Below, piece by piece: positions 25,400 through 38,342 of a DNA stretch of 64,000 bases (position 1 is the first letter of the stretch; each line of letters opens with the position of its first letter). Source of the stretch: Blasia pusilla (Eukaryota; Marchantiophyta; Marchantiopsida; Blasiales). The stretch covers positions 28,148,001 to 28,212,000 of the forward strand of contig CM114271.1 of the NCBI GenBank assembly GCA_050084515.1. The letters are read 5' to 3'. Both the position numbers and the translations under genes were made by a program. The notes below the pieces were generated by a model, which did no database searches, had not been told where the DNA came from, and saw only the letters and a list, made by a program, of their open reading frames with translations.

Positions 25400-26690
25400 A
25401 TGGGAGGAAATGGCCCCCAATATGTTATTCAAGATCAAATCTATGAGAGGGCCAATAAGAGGAACTTCAATACTCAACAAAGCCAATCTAGCATATCTTT
25501 GTCAACATATACGTAGTAAGGTTGTCTATTTCAAGAAGGTGAATTGTACACCTCAATGTATGGATTCTTCGCATACTTTGATTCTTACTTCAGTAGATGG
25601 CGTGTCGTATGCTCATTAATTGTCAAGAATATATAATGTTGTGGTTATTATGGGTTTGTATTGTATTGCAACACTCGAGTAAAGACAAGTGTCGTTTAAG
25701 ATGCATCAAACTCGCCATTTGCATTATGTAATGCTTTTCTCAAAGACTATACAATACCATAGCCAAACCACTTCTATGTTTGTGATTTGTGCATCTTGAG
25801 TGGACCTCGCACCAATGTAAAATTGTGCATACATTAGGCAATTATTTATTGTCAATCCACTGCATTTATTATCCATAGTTGATTCTATAGTAGGGGTATA
25901 GAAGAAGCTCGATGGCTTTTGTAGGGGTTTTTTTATAAGTTATATCAATTTTGGATTTTACTTTCATTGGTTTCAACCTTGGCAATAATATAGATGAAGC
26001 TCAATCCTCGAATATCCAACAGTTCATGAAGATAATTATTGAAATTAATCCCTTGAGCAAAGATTACAAGACTCTTATAGAGTTGCCAAATCCCACATTT
26101 TAGATTAGTTATATTTCCTTCGTCATTTGTCCATAGGACAGTCAAGGTCTCTCAAGATAGAAGGCAAGTTACACATAGCATGAACCACGACCCTTATCAC
26201 AATGACTTGAATATGGGTTAGGATGTCCCCTACTCTCTAATTTTCCAAAGGCAAACCTCCATTGATATTTATGACAATGGTAGTATCTCCTTGCGAGCAA
26301 ATTCATTTTCCCATGACAAGCTCCTTACCAATGTCTTCGATACATCAATTGACCAATGATTTATAATAGAGATTGCATCATTTCCAATTATTGTTGCCTT
26401 TTTATCGTGGATATTTTATAGATAGGTCTATATTCTCTTACTACATTCAAGCCCAAACCCGCCAACTGGTTAGTGCATTCTTATTGTGCATGCCATATCT
26501 ATTGTTGATGTACCAACTATGCCAATTTGTTGCTTTATCTTCCATCTTAATGGGGAGTTAGACAGCCTTTCTAGAGATAAGCAACAATTGAGTGACGAAG
26601 ACTTATATAACTATCTACATAAATACTCGCTTAGACCTTAGATCCCTGATAGTCATGATTGGTACTCACATGCAACAATTGGACTTTTGT
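25400..26690 (+). mobile_element. Helitron-like element, decayed copy 2 (N-terminal part only)
   Basis: The plus strand matches copies 1 and 3 over the N-terminal Rep side. IYNVVVI is near 25630, a TTGCATTATGTAATG block near 25720, a zinc-finger-like segment near 25770, VTHSMNHDPYHNDLNMG near 26165 and LSDEDLYNYLHKYSLRP near 26590. It stops being recognisable at about 26690, before the catalytic Rep motifs, and no helicase part follows. It has stops and frameshifts and is a truncated dead copy. Confidence 0.6.
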
Positions 26691-28499
26691 AGTAGATGAG
26701 ATGTTGGCCCTTTCTAAAGTAGATATTCTATTCAAACTTAAGAAAGAAAAAGAGATCTCTAGAATCGTTCTAGATCAATAAAGCACTTGGAAAGTTCACC
26801 CTCTAATTCCTCTAAATGTGTCTCTCGTATGATTTGCAACATGCATGGGTGTGAGGATATGTTAAAAAAAAACCTGGAATTATATGGGGAACAATGAAAC
26901 TCACTTCGTTAACACTCAAATGCGCTAAGTATGTAACGACTCAAAACACGGTCATTACGACCTCTACAAGTAGGGTTGAAATGAAATGCTTCCTAGGGAT
27001 TGAGACAAGTCCTCTTTTTATTTTGGATATGCAGACACTCCACGTGGAAAAACTAGATACCTATTGTGGAAAAACTAGATAGTAAGTTTGTTGAGGAGGA
27101 TCTTCTATTTTTTCGTGTATGTTTGAGCCTATTTGTGTGCGTTCGAGCTCTTCCGTGAGTGTGGCTCGTACGGACGTCCATCTTCCTACAAGTTTTATGC
27201 CTCGCATATGAGAATGTTGCATGGATTTCATAGCGTCATCGCTCCTGTGGTTATTTATGCCAAACATAAATGTTTCATCAATGCTACGAGGTTCAACCTA
27301 CTTTGATTCTGTTTGAGTCTACTGCGTCAGCCATTCACAGTATTCATGGATCCGTGCGCGATTTCTTTTCCATCTCCATTCCAAGTTCCCTTCTTACCTA
27401 CGCCCACACGGTGTCTTGGACTCATTCCGATTGTGCTTAAGCTAGTGTAAGCCTTTTGATTTCTGTGCCTTTTGGTAGTATCGGATTTATTATCAACATT
27501 GTCGTTGTGTCCTTCCACATTCTTGCCGTTGGCTCCTTGCTGTGCGCATTGGTGTGGTCTTTGTGCATACCGTCACTTGTAGTTCTGCTGAGTGTCATAT
27601 TGAAAACTGTTTTTCCCATCTCGCGTTGTCTGTGCTTGCTCGACCCTTGTCTAGGCTGCTCGTTTAAGATCGGTGTTTGAGGTTCTTTCAATTCTTTGAC
27701 TCATACTTTTGATTCATGTTGTATTGGATTCTACCTTTTTCTCCTCCGCTGCACATCTACTATGAGCCTGCGACACTTGGCTCTCTCCGATTTACTCATT
27801 TATCATTGTTTCGTTGCTCAATAGACCATTCTAGTAATACAGCTGATACTTCACGATTGGGGTCGATTTCACTTTGCAGTTGTGTATCTTCTTTGCTAGT
27901 GCACTTGCTTTCCGATTCTCCTTTTCTCTATCTGCATTAGGTTTTATACTACTTCCTCTTTGCATTGCGGTTCTTAAGTACTCGTCTTTTCCTCTACATT
28001 GTGTTGCTCTTCCGACGGTGGCGTTGTTTGTTTTTTAGGGATATGTTTTGAATTCTTCCAATCTGCTCCAGTCGGCTCATATGTTAGTCGAGAAGGCTGA
28101 GCTTGCTATTTCCTATCCCAATCAATTGGCATTTAGTGTTTGATTTTCCCAATTTGAATTTCTAGAACTGAACAGAGTCTAATGTCTTTCCACTTTGATC
28201 TGCCAAACCGTAGCAATGTGCTCATGAAGGGTCTTGAAATCATCACTAGTGCCCTAAGAAATCATGAGAGACATCATTCAATGTTTAGCGTGTAGTGTGC
28301 AATGTTCCCCCTCGAGATAACTAAAGTCCCAATGTACTAATTTGAACCCGAGAGGTTTTTGACTCAACCAACTCTCACTATTCTCTATCTATTATAAATC
28401 ATGAGCCAACATCATCTCTACTGACAAATTGAAGTCTCGAGCATGCTATAAACAAGCCCTACAACATACATGATACTTTTAGCATATATTTTGATAGAC
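26691..28499. other. No gene recognised
   Basis: This is T-rich and pyrimidine-biased DNA. Small opposed open frames near 27437-27691 and 27456-27680 are shadows of each other and have no recognisable domain. A small direct repeat, GTGGAAAAACTAGATA, occurs at about 27045 and 27066. Part of a third copy of the following tandem repeat may lie near 28300-28500. Confidence 0.4.
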
Positions 28500-29113
28500 T
28501 ATTATCTTATCTATCCATCCTCAAACCGATCATAGGCTGCTCAAATTCAGACCAGACCCCTTGGATTATGCACTCGGGAGGTTCTGGGCTCAAACAACTC
28601 TCACAACTTTGTACCTGCATGTAATCGTGTATTTGTCCCCAATGGGTTTGTTGCTCGCCTCATTCATAGATATATCTTACGTGTTGTGAACAAAAAGCTC
28701 ATGATTTTCTATCTATTGCAATATGATAATACATAAACTACTGTATATCAGTTGTTGGTGCTTATAGATCACATCCTCTACTAATAATACATGGTACTAC
28801 AAATAAATTACTCTAAATTATCTTATCTATCCATCTTCAAACCGACCATAGGCTCCATAAATTTAGACCAGACTCTAAGGATTTTGTACCCAAGAGATCT
28901 TGGGCTAAAAAAACTCTCACAACTCTATTCCTACAAGTAATCATGTATTTGTTCCCAATGGGTATGTTGCTGGCCTCATTCATAGACATGTCCTACTTGC
29001 TGTGAACATAGAGTTGCTGATTTTCTATCTTTTGCAATCTAATAAGACATAAACTATTGTACATCAGTTGTGGGTGCTTATAGATCACATCCTCTACTAA
29101 TAATACTTGGTAT
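28500..29113. repeat. Tandem direct repeat, two copies of about 300-316 bp
   Basis: Copy 1 (about 28500-28815) and copy 2 (about 28816-29113) share CTTATCTATCCATC, CAAACCGA, CTCACAACT, a CCTCATTCATAGA block and ATCACATCCTCTACTAATAA in the same order. The copies differ by scattered substitutions. No reading frame is shared. It lies directly upstream of Helitron copy 3 and could be part of that element's 5' region. Confidence 0.85.
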
Positions 29114-29199
29114 AATAAATAGATTAAATCTTTAGATTGCATCTTTTTAATACTCCCTCATACTATGAACAATCATCTGGCCAATACACACACCAACAA

Positions 29200-30745
29200 T
29201 TATTGTTGTGCAAATGATGAGGAATCAATTTGAAGAAGGACAACTACTTGGCAAGAATATAAGGCTCAAGTCTATACACTACACAATAAGCAGGTCAGAC
29301 AATGTACATCATTCATCTGTATTTGACAAAGCTCGCCTAAAACTTCATAGATTATATATCCAAAATAGGATTGATCTTGATAAGAAACTTTAGTGCAACC
29401 CATATTGTTATGATAGGGCTTTTGCCAACCATCATCTTTTGGGATGGGGGAATGTATGTGCGAAGACAATTAAGCAAATATAATATAATGTTGTGGTTAT
29501 TGTGGAGCTATTCTATACGGTAACACTAGATCTAGGATGTGTGTAGTCCAATCTACAATATACCCACCTTATGCATTATGTAATGGGTTCTTGAAAGAAT
29601 ACATCATACCACATCCAGGTCATTTTCATATATGTGATTACTGTAGCTCAAAATAACCCCGAACTAATCTTAACGTTCATATGATGCCTAGATACATGAG
29701 AAAGATCCTCAGTATTAATCCCCTATAACTTCAACTTCTGTCTATTATAGACTCAAAAATAGGGATTGAATCAAAATATAATGGGTTCCACAAAGGAATT
29801 TTCTATATATCCTCCATGTTAGATTCTCCCCTCATTCAATTCAACTACAATAGTCCAAGGCATGAACTCCAATCACCTATACTCGATACCATCAAGCAAA
29901 TATTTGCGATCAATCTGTCAATAAATACACTCTATACAGACTACCCCAACTATCATCTGGCTTAGTTGAATTTCCCCTCAACAACAATAGAGAAAATACT
30001 CACACAATCTCAAGAAAAAAGGCCAAGTCATACATAACATGAGCTACGACCCCTATCATTATGAGTTGAATATTTTGCAAGATGTAGTTTACTTCAACTG
30101 ATATTTTTGAAAACGGTAGCCTTTATCTACGTCATAATTCTTCTGTAAGAGAGAGTCTTCTCACATAAATTTATGGTCTCTTTAGATTCTCTTCTCACAA
30201 TAGAAATAGGTTTGTTTCCTTTTATATTCCATTATCTACGAGGATATTCCTCACGAAACTCCTCATTTCCTAATTCCATGCGGAATCGCTCAAAGCAATT
30301 ATTTAGTATATTTTCTCTTTATAAGCCTTAATCTCTCCTTATGCATCAATTGAGGCAGGAAATAGCCTTGTGTTCAAATAGCAGGACTTTCATTCTCACT
30401 TGAGAACTAGACAAGTAAGAAGAGAAAAACCACATCTTCTAGAAGAAGATTTATATTCCTATTTAACTAAATATTCGATTAATCCACAACTTCTTGGAAA
30501 TCCTGCATAGCATTGTTGTCACCTTAAGGACTTGAAAGCCATGGTCCCCAAATCGGGTATGCCTCATTTTTTCTTGACTTCCACATTTGATGACGTTTGA
30601 CCAACCAGATGGCCTGAATTTGATGATATTGAAGTCCTCTTAAAACAGTTCAACACTACATTTTCTTGGCGAGATGCTCCAGCTGAATATGCCCAGTTGT
30701 TCCATTCGAGATTACATTCTTTCATGCAGAAATTTATCCTACGTG
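29200..30745 (+). mobile_element. Helitron-like element, copy 3, Rep (N-terminal) part
   Basis: This is the best preserved N-terminal copy. 29208-29393 is open. Next come a TTATGCATTATGTAATG block near 29570, a GHFHICDYC zinc-finger-like segment, KYNGFHKGIFYISS near 29780, LEEDLYSYLTKYSINP near 30440 and finally PKSGMPHFFLTSTF near 30550. That is followed by RDAPAEYAQLFHSRLHSFM near 30680-30730. The last two are the standard pattern of the Helitron-like N-terminal domain that leads into the HUH Rep nuclease. Recognisable sequence ends at about 30745, before the HUH and tyrosine motifs, at what looks like a junction with foreign DNA. Confidence 0.7.
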
Positions 30746-32495
30746 GCCTCCATTTTCGCCATCCTCATGACCAAACGAATGCCATAGGGGAACATCGGAA
30801 CATTAGCGGGCTCATGCTAAGATGGTTTGCGCGTTGGAGTGGTCTCGAAAAAGAGACAAGAGATAGGACGCAAGCGAAGCTTTGCGTTTCAGATTGTGTG
30901 GTCGCAACTGAGAAACTTGGACCAAATGCGGAACAAGACTTGAAAGGAGTTGAGTCTAGAAAGTGGGTTGTCAAAGGAAGGAATCCGGATTTGGGATGCC
31001 ACTAGCGTTTGAGAGTTTCCGACTGTATTTATGGCCATAACTTTTAGTGACGAGATGCGTTTGGATTGAACAAGGGTGCGTTAGAAGGCTTATGAAAATC
31101 CACTTCAAACGCACTAAAGATCTCTGCAAACGCATAAGCAACGACTGAGAAACAACCCGAAAATGACTGCAAGTAGAATCGGGTTGAGGGCCACAATGAA
31201 GGGCCCAACCCTCCTTTTCCAAAGGTGGGGGGTTATTGGAGAACCCCATAAGTATTAGTAAGGGGGAAGGTCTCCAAGAGTGCTTGGAACTTGAACCCCA
31301 CTTTGGGCGCCACGGGGCGGCTCAAGGGCATGGAATGGATCGAGAGTTTGGGGTTGGGTTGGAAAATTTGAACCAAGTCTATGGAGGCAATTTTAGACAT
31401 CCCTCTTGGATTTCACCCCGCGACTCAATTACTTGGGTCTCAGTTTGGAACTCACATGAGGTTTGTTGAACAGTTGGGATTACTAGGCGCGCAAGTGCCA
31501 CTTTAGGTTCCTGGACTAATCAGGAAGTTTGTTCCAAGTCTTGAAGGGCTTTCCATGTTTTGGAAACTAGGAAGTAAGGAAGGTTGAGCTTAATGAGACG
31601 TCGAGTTGAGAACTCGGTGGGTTGGAACGCTGGTTGGCCAAGACGCGGCTAACGAGAGTGCATGTTTGGGTGCAGATCGGCGATGAGATCGTGTCCTACT
31701 GAACGTACGCTTCTGCAACAATAAAGATTGACGTTCAAGGAGAGTAGGGGCGCGACATCCATGTTCTTGGTAAAGTTGTAAACTATTTACTGAGACATGA
31801 ACTACAAGGCAGAGGTAGTCTACATTGTCACATGGTACTTTGGGTAGACACATCCATATTAGACAGAGTTATCACATAAATCTGTTCCTTCCAATGTAAG
31901 TACATCTAACTTCTCCATATCATCACCAAATGCTACTTCCACTCATGACTTATTACTGCAATATATACTCATAAAATAATTACATAAGTGTAAGCCAGAT
32001 GTATGTGTCATTAGAAAAAAGAATCATAAACCTTACTCTAGGCTAGGGTTCCCTACGGCGCCTAACCTTAGTCCGGTACCTTATATTAATTCTAAAATGA
32101 TAAGATATTTCCGTCCTTCTCTATAACATCGTTAAGATTTGTGCTCTTTGATGGATGTGTTACAATATAAACAACCAATTTGGACAAGTTTTCCTTTGAA
32201 TAAAAACTACTCTTTGCATTACCAAGATTAGACTTTAATGGATCGAGCTAGCTAATCATAGTTATCTTGCAATGATTTAATAAGTCATTTAAGGATAACT
32301 CCCCTTACTTAGATGGATCTATTAGACCTCCAAAAAGAAGGTTATCTAATTGCTTGATAAGCCAATAGTCAAAGTAGTAATAGTGCACCCTGATACACAA
32401 ATGTTTGTTTCTTATTGGGTTGCAACATGAATGATTCTTTTGAGCTTAGGAAATTAGGGAATTGTCATACTATAATCCATTTCATTATTATATAC

Positions 32496-32557
<62 letters not shown>

Positions 32558-33640
32558 TTTAGATGTTTTTACTCAAACCTGACTTTAGAATTGATCGCTA
32601 TCTTAATCTCTTAATCACAAAATGGATTAAACTACAAAATGTTTCACTCAAACATAATCACGTAAAGTTGAATGATAGACTTTATCTAGTTCATTTTCAT
32701 AAGAGGTAAAGTGACACATCATATTTCTTTGAAAATAACTACTTCTTTTACGGAGACCTTTGTCACACCAAAAGCCTCCTTCTTCAAATAATAGCATAAG
32801 TATGCTTAATTTTCCTTGATTTTATTTTAAATTTTGTATATTCAATAGATGATAGAGTACAATAACTTGTTATAAGAAATATTAGCTATAATAATCTAAC
32901 CTAAGAAACCAACACAATTCATACAAATTTCTTATTAATTTTCTCTGATGATTTAACTAATAAATATTAACAAAGTTTATTTGTAGTTTGGTTTCTTTTC
33001 ATTTCCCAAATTCTGAAGATTTTTGGAGGACTTTTCCTGATTGTGTGGGGAAGTATAACATTCCCCCTTGCATCTCTTTCGTGAGTGATATTTTATTTGT
33101 ACTTCTAGGTAATGATTACTTGGTCTTAACTTTGTGGTGATTTTCCTCCATTTCCTTTAGGAATTTTATGCGAAAAGGGAAGAAAATGAACCAATTGGAA
33201 GCAGTTATCCAAAGAAGCATATCTCATATTCTAGGGTATATCCAAAAGTTTCACTTAGTACAACAAGTTTTTGTATATAAATTGGGATGATGACAGAGAT
33301 GTTTCTTAAAACTATAAGACTTCCCATGGAATCCCAACACAATAATCTTTGCATTGCATAGCATTTATTGACCTAATTCCATATCACCTACTTTTGTTAC
33401 TCCACTTGGGTGCTCACATGAACATAAAACATGTTACTAGTACTGATTAGTCATTCTATTTGTTAAAGTATGTGTTAAAATCTGAGCCAATAGGGTCACT
33501 AGATATTGATACACAGATTGCTAAGAATAATTCTCTTATTTAGTATTGTTAAATCACATCCACTTCACATCCGAATCTGAAATTTTATCTTCTTCTCAAG
33601 ACAAGTGGACTTATTTACATTAATGTGTACATAGGAAAAT
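30746..33640. other. Interruption between the Rep and helicase parts of Helitron copy 3
   Basis: About 30750-31860 is richer in GC than its neighbours and does not match the other Helitron copies, so it is probably an insertion. Its open frames (30697-31005, 31236-31469) have no known domain. About 31870-33640 is AT-rich and holds a TA microsatellite. I could not recognise the HUH nuclease motifs of the Helitron Rep here; they may be lost or too decayed. Confidence 0.4.
32499..32555. repeat. (TA)n microsatellite
   Basis: An uninterrupted run of alternating T and A, about 28 units and 57 bases. Such a tract is prone to slippage and cruciform extrusion and its true length may differ in the genome. 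Confidence 0.97.
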
Positions 33641-33649
33641 AGTACTACG

Positions 33650-35040
33650 CTTTGAGGATGTATATGCTCTAGTTAAGACTTATGCCATAACAAATCTCTG
33701 GGGTCAGGTACATGTAGATGAAATCCTTGCAAAAGTATTGATATCTTACAACCTGAAATTGTTGTAGATATTTCCGAAATTCTAATACAATCCACTTGAG
33801 CAGCCCTTCCTCCATCACAACCAAAATATGTCCATCCACATGAACCATAGTTGGAAACATTGAATGATGAGCAATTGATGTTTTTCTCCCAACTTAAAGA
33901 CGTACGCTCTGGTCTAGTATTCCTGAAGGGTTCTCTCGGCTGTGGGAAAACTTTATTCATCAAATTCATGTATAGTTATTGGAAGGCTTCTAGTATGTGC
34001 CCACTTCTTACAGCTACAACGGATATTGCCGTTGTTCGTCTACATTCAAAGGCAACCACTATTTGTTCTACTTTGGCCATACCACTTAGAGGCAACTTGC
34101 CTAACATGCATGATGCTGTTCACAATTATATTTGGCTAAGATTATCAAAAGTAGTTGTAATAGATGAATGTTCTATGCTTACAACAAGACTTCTTCGACT
34201 GTGGTAATGCGGCCTAACTAAACCTCTCCTTTAAAGTACACAACTCCATTTGCAAATAAGCTAGTTCTATTGGTAGGAGACTTCTCTCAGATTCCTCCGA
34301 TATATAACCATCGCTCTTATCCTTTCTTTGCTAGCTGCCACATTACTTCATCTACACTATTTCACAATATGCCAACATTTCAGTTGACTACCCCTATGAG
34401 GCACAGGATCCTGATTATCTTACATTCCTCGACATTGTAAGGCAGCGAACACCTATTCCTATAGAAATTCATAGTTTCCTCTCTGAATTTTTTGTCTCTG
34501 AAGACGAGGCTATCGACTTTGTTTATTACGACACTACCATTTTATGCACTCGTGCTGAAGACGTGGATATATTTAATTTAATAACATTGAGAAGGTTGTT
34601 TAGAGATGCATGTGTAGTATCAATAAATATTATATGAGATGCACCCAACACACCTCAGTTTGCATCTTGGCTAAGTAATTCAACTATCCACCAACTACGA
34701 TTTGTTGCCATAAAATGTACTGTTATGCTCACATGCAACGTCAACTTAAAGGTTGAGGTAGCAAATGGATCCTTAGCTACAATTATTGAATTTATTTTCA
34801 TTGAAGACACAATAACTGGTATTGTACTCACCATTATGTCCAACAGCAAGTCTAATACTTTAAGTATATCAAAGTTTGAATCTCTAAGGTATGCATAAGA
34901 CCATACTTACCTTAAGAAATCTTTTCCACTTATTTTACGCTATGCTATGACAGGGCATAAAATCCAAGGCTCTACAACTATTGGTTGTTGTCTTCTAGTG
35001 ATAAATTTGTCTTTGTGTTAGTACTCTTGTATGTAATGTT
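33650..35040 (+). pseudogene. Helitron PIF1-like helicase domain, copy 3, decayed
   Basis: The SF1B helicase that unwinds DNA during rolling-circle transposition. 33851-34207 is the best stretch: LNDEQLMFF opens the domain, GSLGCGKT at about 33929-33952 is Walker A, LTATTDIAVVRLHSKATT is motif Ia and VVIDECSM near 34150 is Walker B (DE). A stop then breaks the frame at 34205-34207. Further motifs continue in other frames: NKLVLLVGDFSQIPPI near 34255, a PMRH segment near 34393 and YAMTGHKIQGSTT near 34943-34981. Upstream, about 33660-33850 gives NLWGQVHVDEILAKVL, which is shared with copy 1. The number of stops and frame changes shows that the protein is no longer made. Confidence 0.8.
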
Positions 35041-35167
35041 ATCAAGAGTAAAGAATAGAATTCAGTTAAAGATATTTGGAAACTTAAAACCTGAAGAGTT
35101 TCAAGTGTTTTCCGATTCCTCATAATACACATTACTTTCTTTGTGAATTTTGGGCATGTAGGTGAGC

Positions 35168-36260
35168 ATGGCATCTCGCATCACTTCAACATGGGGACGT
35201 TTAGGAAGGTCCTCAAACGACTCCCATCCAGGTCTCAACAATTCAGAGATTGGGCACCCTCTTCCATCAAATGACAGAAACTCAGCTTTGATCGAGTTCA
35301 GCGTTGATAAGCAATCTGCAACAATCCAACAAGACCCTCAAGTTCCAAATGAGGCTTGATACTTACCATATTTACTTATCAATAACAATATAATCACACT
35401 CAATCTTCTCATATTCCTTATACTATGTTTGTAGACTCCTCTCAATTACATGGATTTTGCAAGCATGATCTTAAGCGACATAAATAGCTGCCAGGAAGAT
35501 CCCAAGCGACGCTTCACATGCATCACCAACTGAAAATCAAATGAAATATTTAGACAACCTGGGAGTCATGCCTACATTTTGGGAGCACGCGGCCACAAGT
35601 CGACAAATCGAGAGCCTCATCAGCCAAGGTCAAGTTTGGGACTCCAAGTTTCGTCGCACTCACAAGGATGGTCGTGCTTCATGTAAACTCACACTAACTA
35701 TCCACTTCATCTTCGTTTTAGCCAAGTCTTTTCATGCACCCAATGCAGGTCTTTTGTTAATTATGTTATGTTGTTTTTTTAGGAATACAAAAATAAGCCT
35801 TAAGCTTAAGAAATGTTGACTTCAAAGAGGCTTCCCTTAAAAAAATGTCTCCAACCCGATTGTTCAACCTTATTTCGGGAGGCATTCGCCTAAATCAGCT
35901 CATGCAGATTGCTTAGGCATGAAATGCATTTGGCCCTAAATATGCTTCTAGATCTGTCATATTTGAAAGCCACCCATCTCATTGAGCGTACGAAGGAAAC
36001 CCGTTATGATGGTTAGTTTCCAGACTTCGAGCCGGTGCCCATGGACCTGGATAGTGCAAAGTAGGTTCCCTTATTTCCGGATTTTGATGATGTGATCATC
36101 ATTTCTTCTGCTCCTCCCAAAACTACCACTCAACCAAGTAATCAGATGTCAAACAGAGTACATTAGCCACTCGAGTTTCTTAGCCTTCTCAAGTGTCGGG
36201 GACATCACTTGACTCCTATGATTCTAACATGCTTGTTACATCACCAAACAAACGCAAGTG
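35168..36260 (+). pseudogene. Accessory reading frame downstream of the Helitron helicase, unknown function
   Basis: The gene is not recognised. An ATG at 35168 opens MASRITSTWGRLG and the frame runs to 35357-35359. A second segment begins near 35433 after a plausible acceptor (TTTGTAG): MDFASMILSDI, then, after stops or frame changes, NQMKYLDNLGVMPTFWEH and VWDSKFRRTHKDG (to about 35700). Further acidic pieces follow at about 36010-36130 (FPDFEPVPMDLDS, FPDFDDVIIISSAPP), and a basic NKRK piece near 36245. Copy 1 repeats the same order at 23468 (MASHNNSTKG), about 23720 (MDFKSMILNNI), about 23815 (NQMKYLDNLG) and about 23905 (SK-like segment). Conservation in two copies and position after the helicase suggest an element-encoded protein. 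It has stops in both copies. Confidence 0.5.
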
Positions 36261-36429
36261 CGCATAGTCTCATAAAGTTGATTATCTCAACCACATACCA
36301 CTTGCATTCTCGTTCTTTTTTATGCGCTACTCTTATAAGTTCTTCATTTTATGATATTTCTTCTTGTTGTCAATGTTGCAGCTTCATGTCATATGGATTC
36401 CAAGCTTCGATTATTCGCTGTTTGTGATA

Positions 36430-38340
36430 CCCACAATTTTGTACTTTTGAAGAATTACATCTTTTTATTCAAAGAAGACTTGTATATACATTATGATTTT
36501 GATATTATGGTTGCGTAATAGAAGAATGAGTGAGATTAAAGTGAATCACGAAGCTCCAAGGACAAGGCAGAGAGATAGAAAATCAAGGATTTGCTTGAGA
36601 GGAGAGGAGAATACAATAACGAAGTCTAAAGACTCAGCAAGAAGCTTCGAAAAGACAACGAATCTGTGTTAAGAACTTGTCTATGAAGTGCTTCGCTCCT
36701 GAACGAAGCATCATGAAGAAGAAGAAGAAGAAGAAGAAGAAGAGAAAGAAGTACTTCGCTCTTGAACGAAGAACGAAGCCCTTGGAACAAGAACAAAGAA
36801 TGGAGCGCTTCGTCTTCAGATAAGGAGAAAGAGCTTTGTCCTCAAGCGAAGAAAAAGAGGTCTAGACTTAGCAGCGAAGCGAAGCTACGACTAATAGTGA
36901 TTTCAAGCGACATATAGTTAGAATTGTTATAATAGGAAAATGTGCAACTCTTTGTATCAGATAGGTAGTTAGGACAGTTTCGTTCTGCGGATTCATAGGG
37001 TTCTTAGGAAAAGAGAAGAGCACCATAGATCTAGGTAGTTACAAATGTTGAAGAGACACCAGCTTCATCAAACACGCTTCGAATCTTTAGAATACTCCTA
37101 CTTCAGAGATTATTTAAGAAACATGAAAGTATCTATCATCATTATTCTCTTACGAAATCCTCATGCTGTAAGAATGGTCCGAGCAAGGGAGTAGTACCCT
37201 CTCGAGCTTATATACACTTTTGAAGCTTTCTCATTCTTGATGGAGTAGTAAAGCAATTATTCATTCATTGCGATGTGCGATGCTTATGTCTGAGTATTCT
37301 TTTTGGGTCTGCAGAGTGAAGAGTGAATCAGACAAACCTTTCTCATCGATGGAATAATCAATATGGAGTTGTAGGAAATCTGTTTGACAGAGAGTAGCCT
37401 TCCGAGACGGATTGAGTTTCGGAAGTAGAAGAAGCCAACTTTCATGTTGAGGTCTCTATCAGGTTTCCTGATATCGAGAGGAAATCTACCTGAGCATGTT
37501 GTCAACTTCACTAGAGAGAATTGAGAAAAGAAACTTTGGTACTAAGAAAGATTGAAGATATTGAATCTAAATTATTTACACCTAAATACAAATATTACAA
37601 CAGAATTGTAATTTGAACCTCTCTTTTCATCAAACAATGATCCTCTTGGGGATCGAACTCAGTAAACGATTGAAAAATTGAAACTATTATACATTACACT
37701 ATTACACAAAATTATGTTTTTGTTATTTTTTGCACTTCAGCATTGTTCCATCAATAAGCCTGAGTTGTTGAGTTCTTACTAGGACTATGACAGTTATGTG
37801 ATTTCATAAACTATTATGGTAATTTTTATGCATCCCTGATGCTAATTTCCATCTTAGACTCTTCATGCCAATATATTGGAATTCAACAACACTATTTTCT
37901 TTTGCACACCAACATAATGTTCGTTTATTGTGTATTGAGGCTTACATTCATCTATTTATTTCTCATCAATTTTCTCAACTCATGTTTGCATATTCTGCAT
38001 CTAACACTATCATCAATTATTGCTATGAAATATGTTCGTAATATTTTCTTTTGCAGTAGTATTGCTTATGCAAAATCTTTACACAATTATCTGACATTTT
38101 TCTTTGCTCCAATGTTTAATGTGAATCTTTGTTTCTCGCCTTTTTTGGTAGAGTATGTGATTGACATGCACACTCCGTTCTTGTTTTCTTCTTGATTGCA
38201 AACTTCACGCTCCCGCCGTCCTTGCATCCATAGAGCATTTCGTCCTTCAAATCCAGACAAAGCTTACTCAGCAGGACCATCACACCAGGCCGGCTTATAC
38301 AATGTTTAGCTTGCCACAGACAACCCTGTTTGCAATGTGT
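36430..38340. other. No gene recognised; possible solo LTR of a retrotransposon
   Basis: From about 36424 (TGTGATACCCAC) to about 37750 the sequence differs from the Helitron tract on both sides. It is rich in GAAG and CTTCG words and has a TATA-like GCTTATATACAC near 37210. It contains no coding region. Its size and the apparent interruption of the accessory frame suggest an inserted long LTR, but I could not identify both ends or a target-site duplication. 37750-38340 is AT-rich without a supported gene. Confidence 0.3.
36715..36741. repeat. (GAA)9 microsatellite
   Basis: Nine uninterrupted GAA units followed by a related purine-rich tract, within the CTTCG/GAAG-rich stretch. Confidence 0.95.
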
Positions 38341-38342
38341 AA

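Noticed and set aside
30697-31005. 102-residue plus-strand frame
   Set aside because: Its first residues are the end of the Helitron Rep fragment. The rest runs into unrelated DNA after about 30745.
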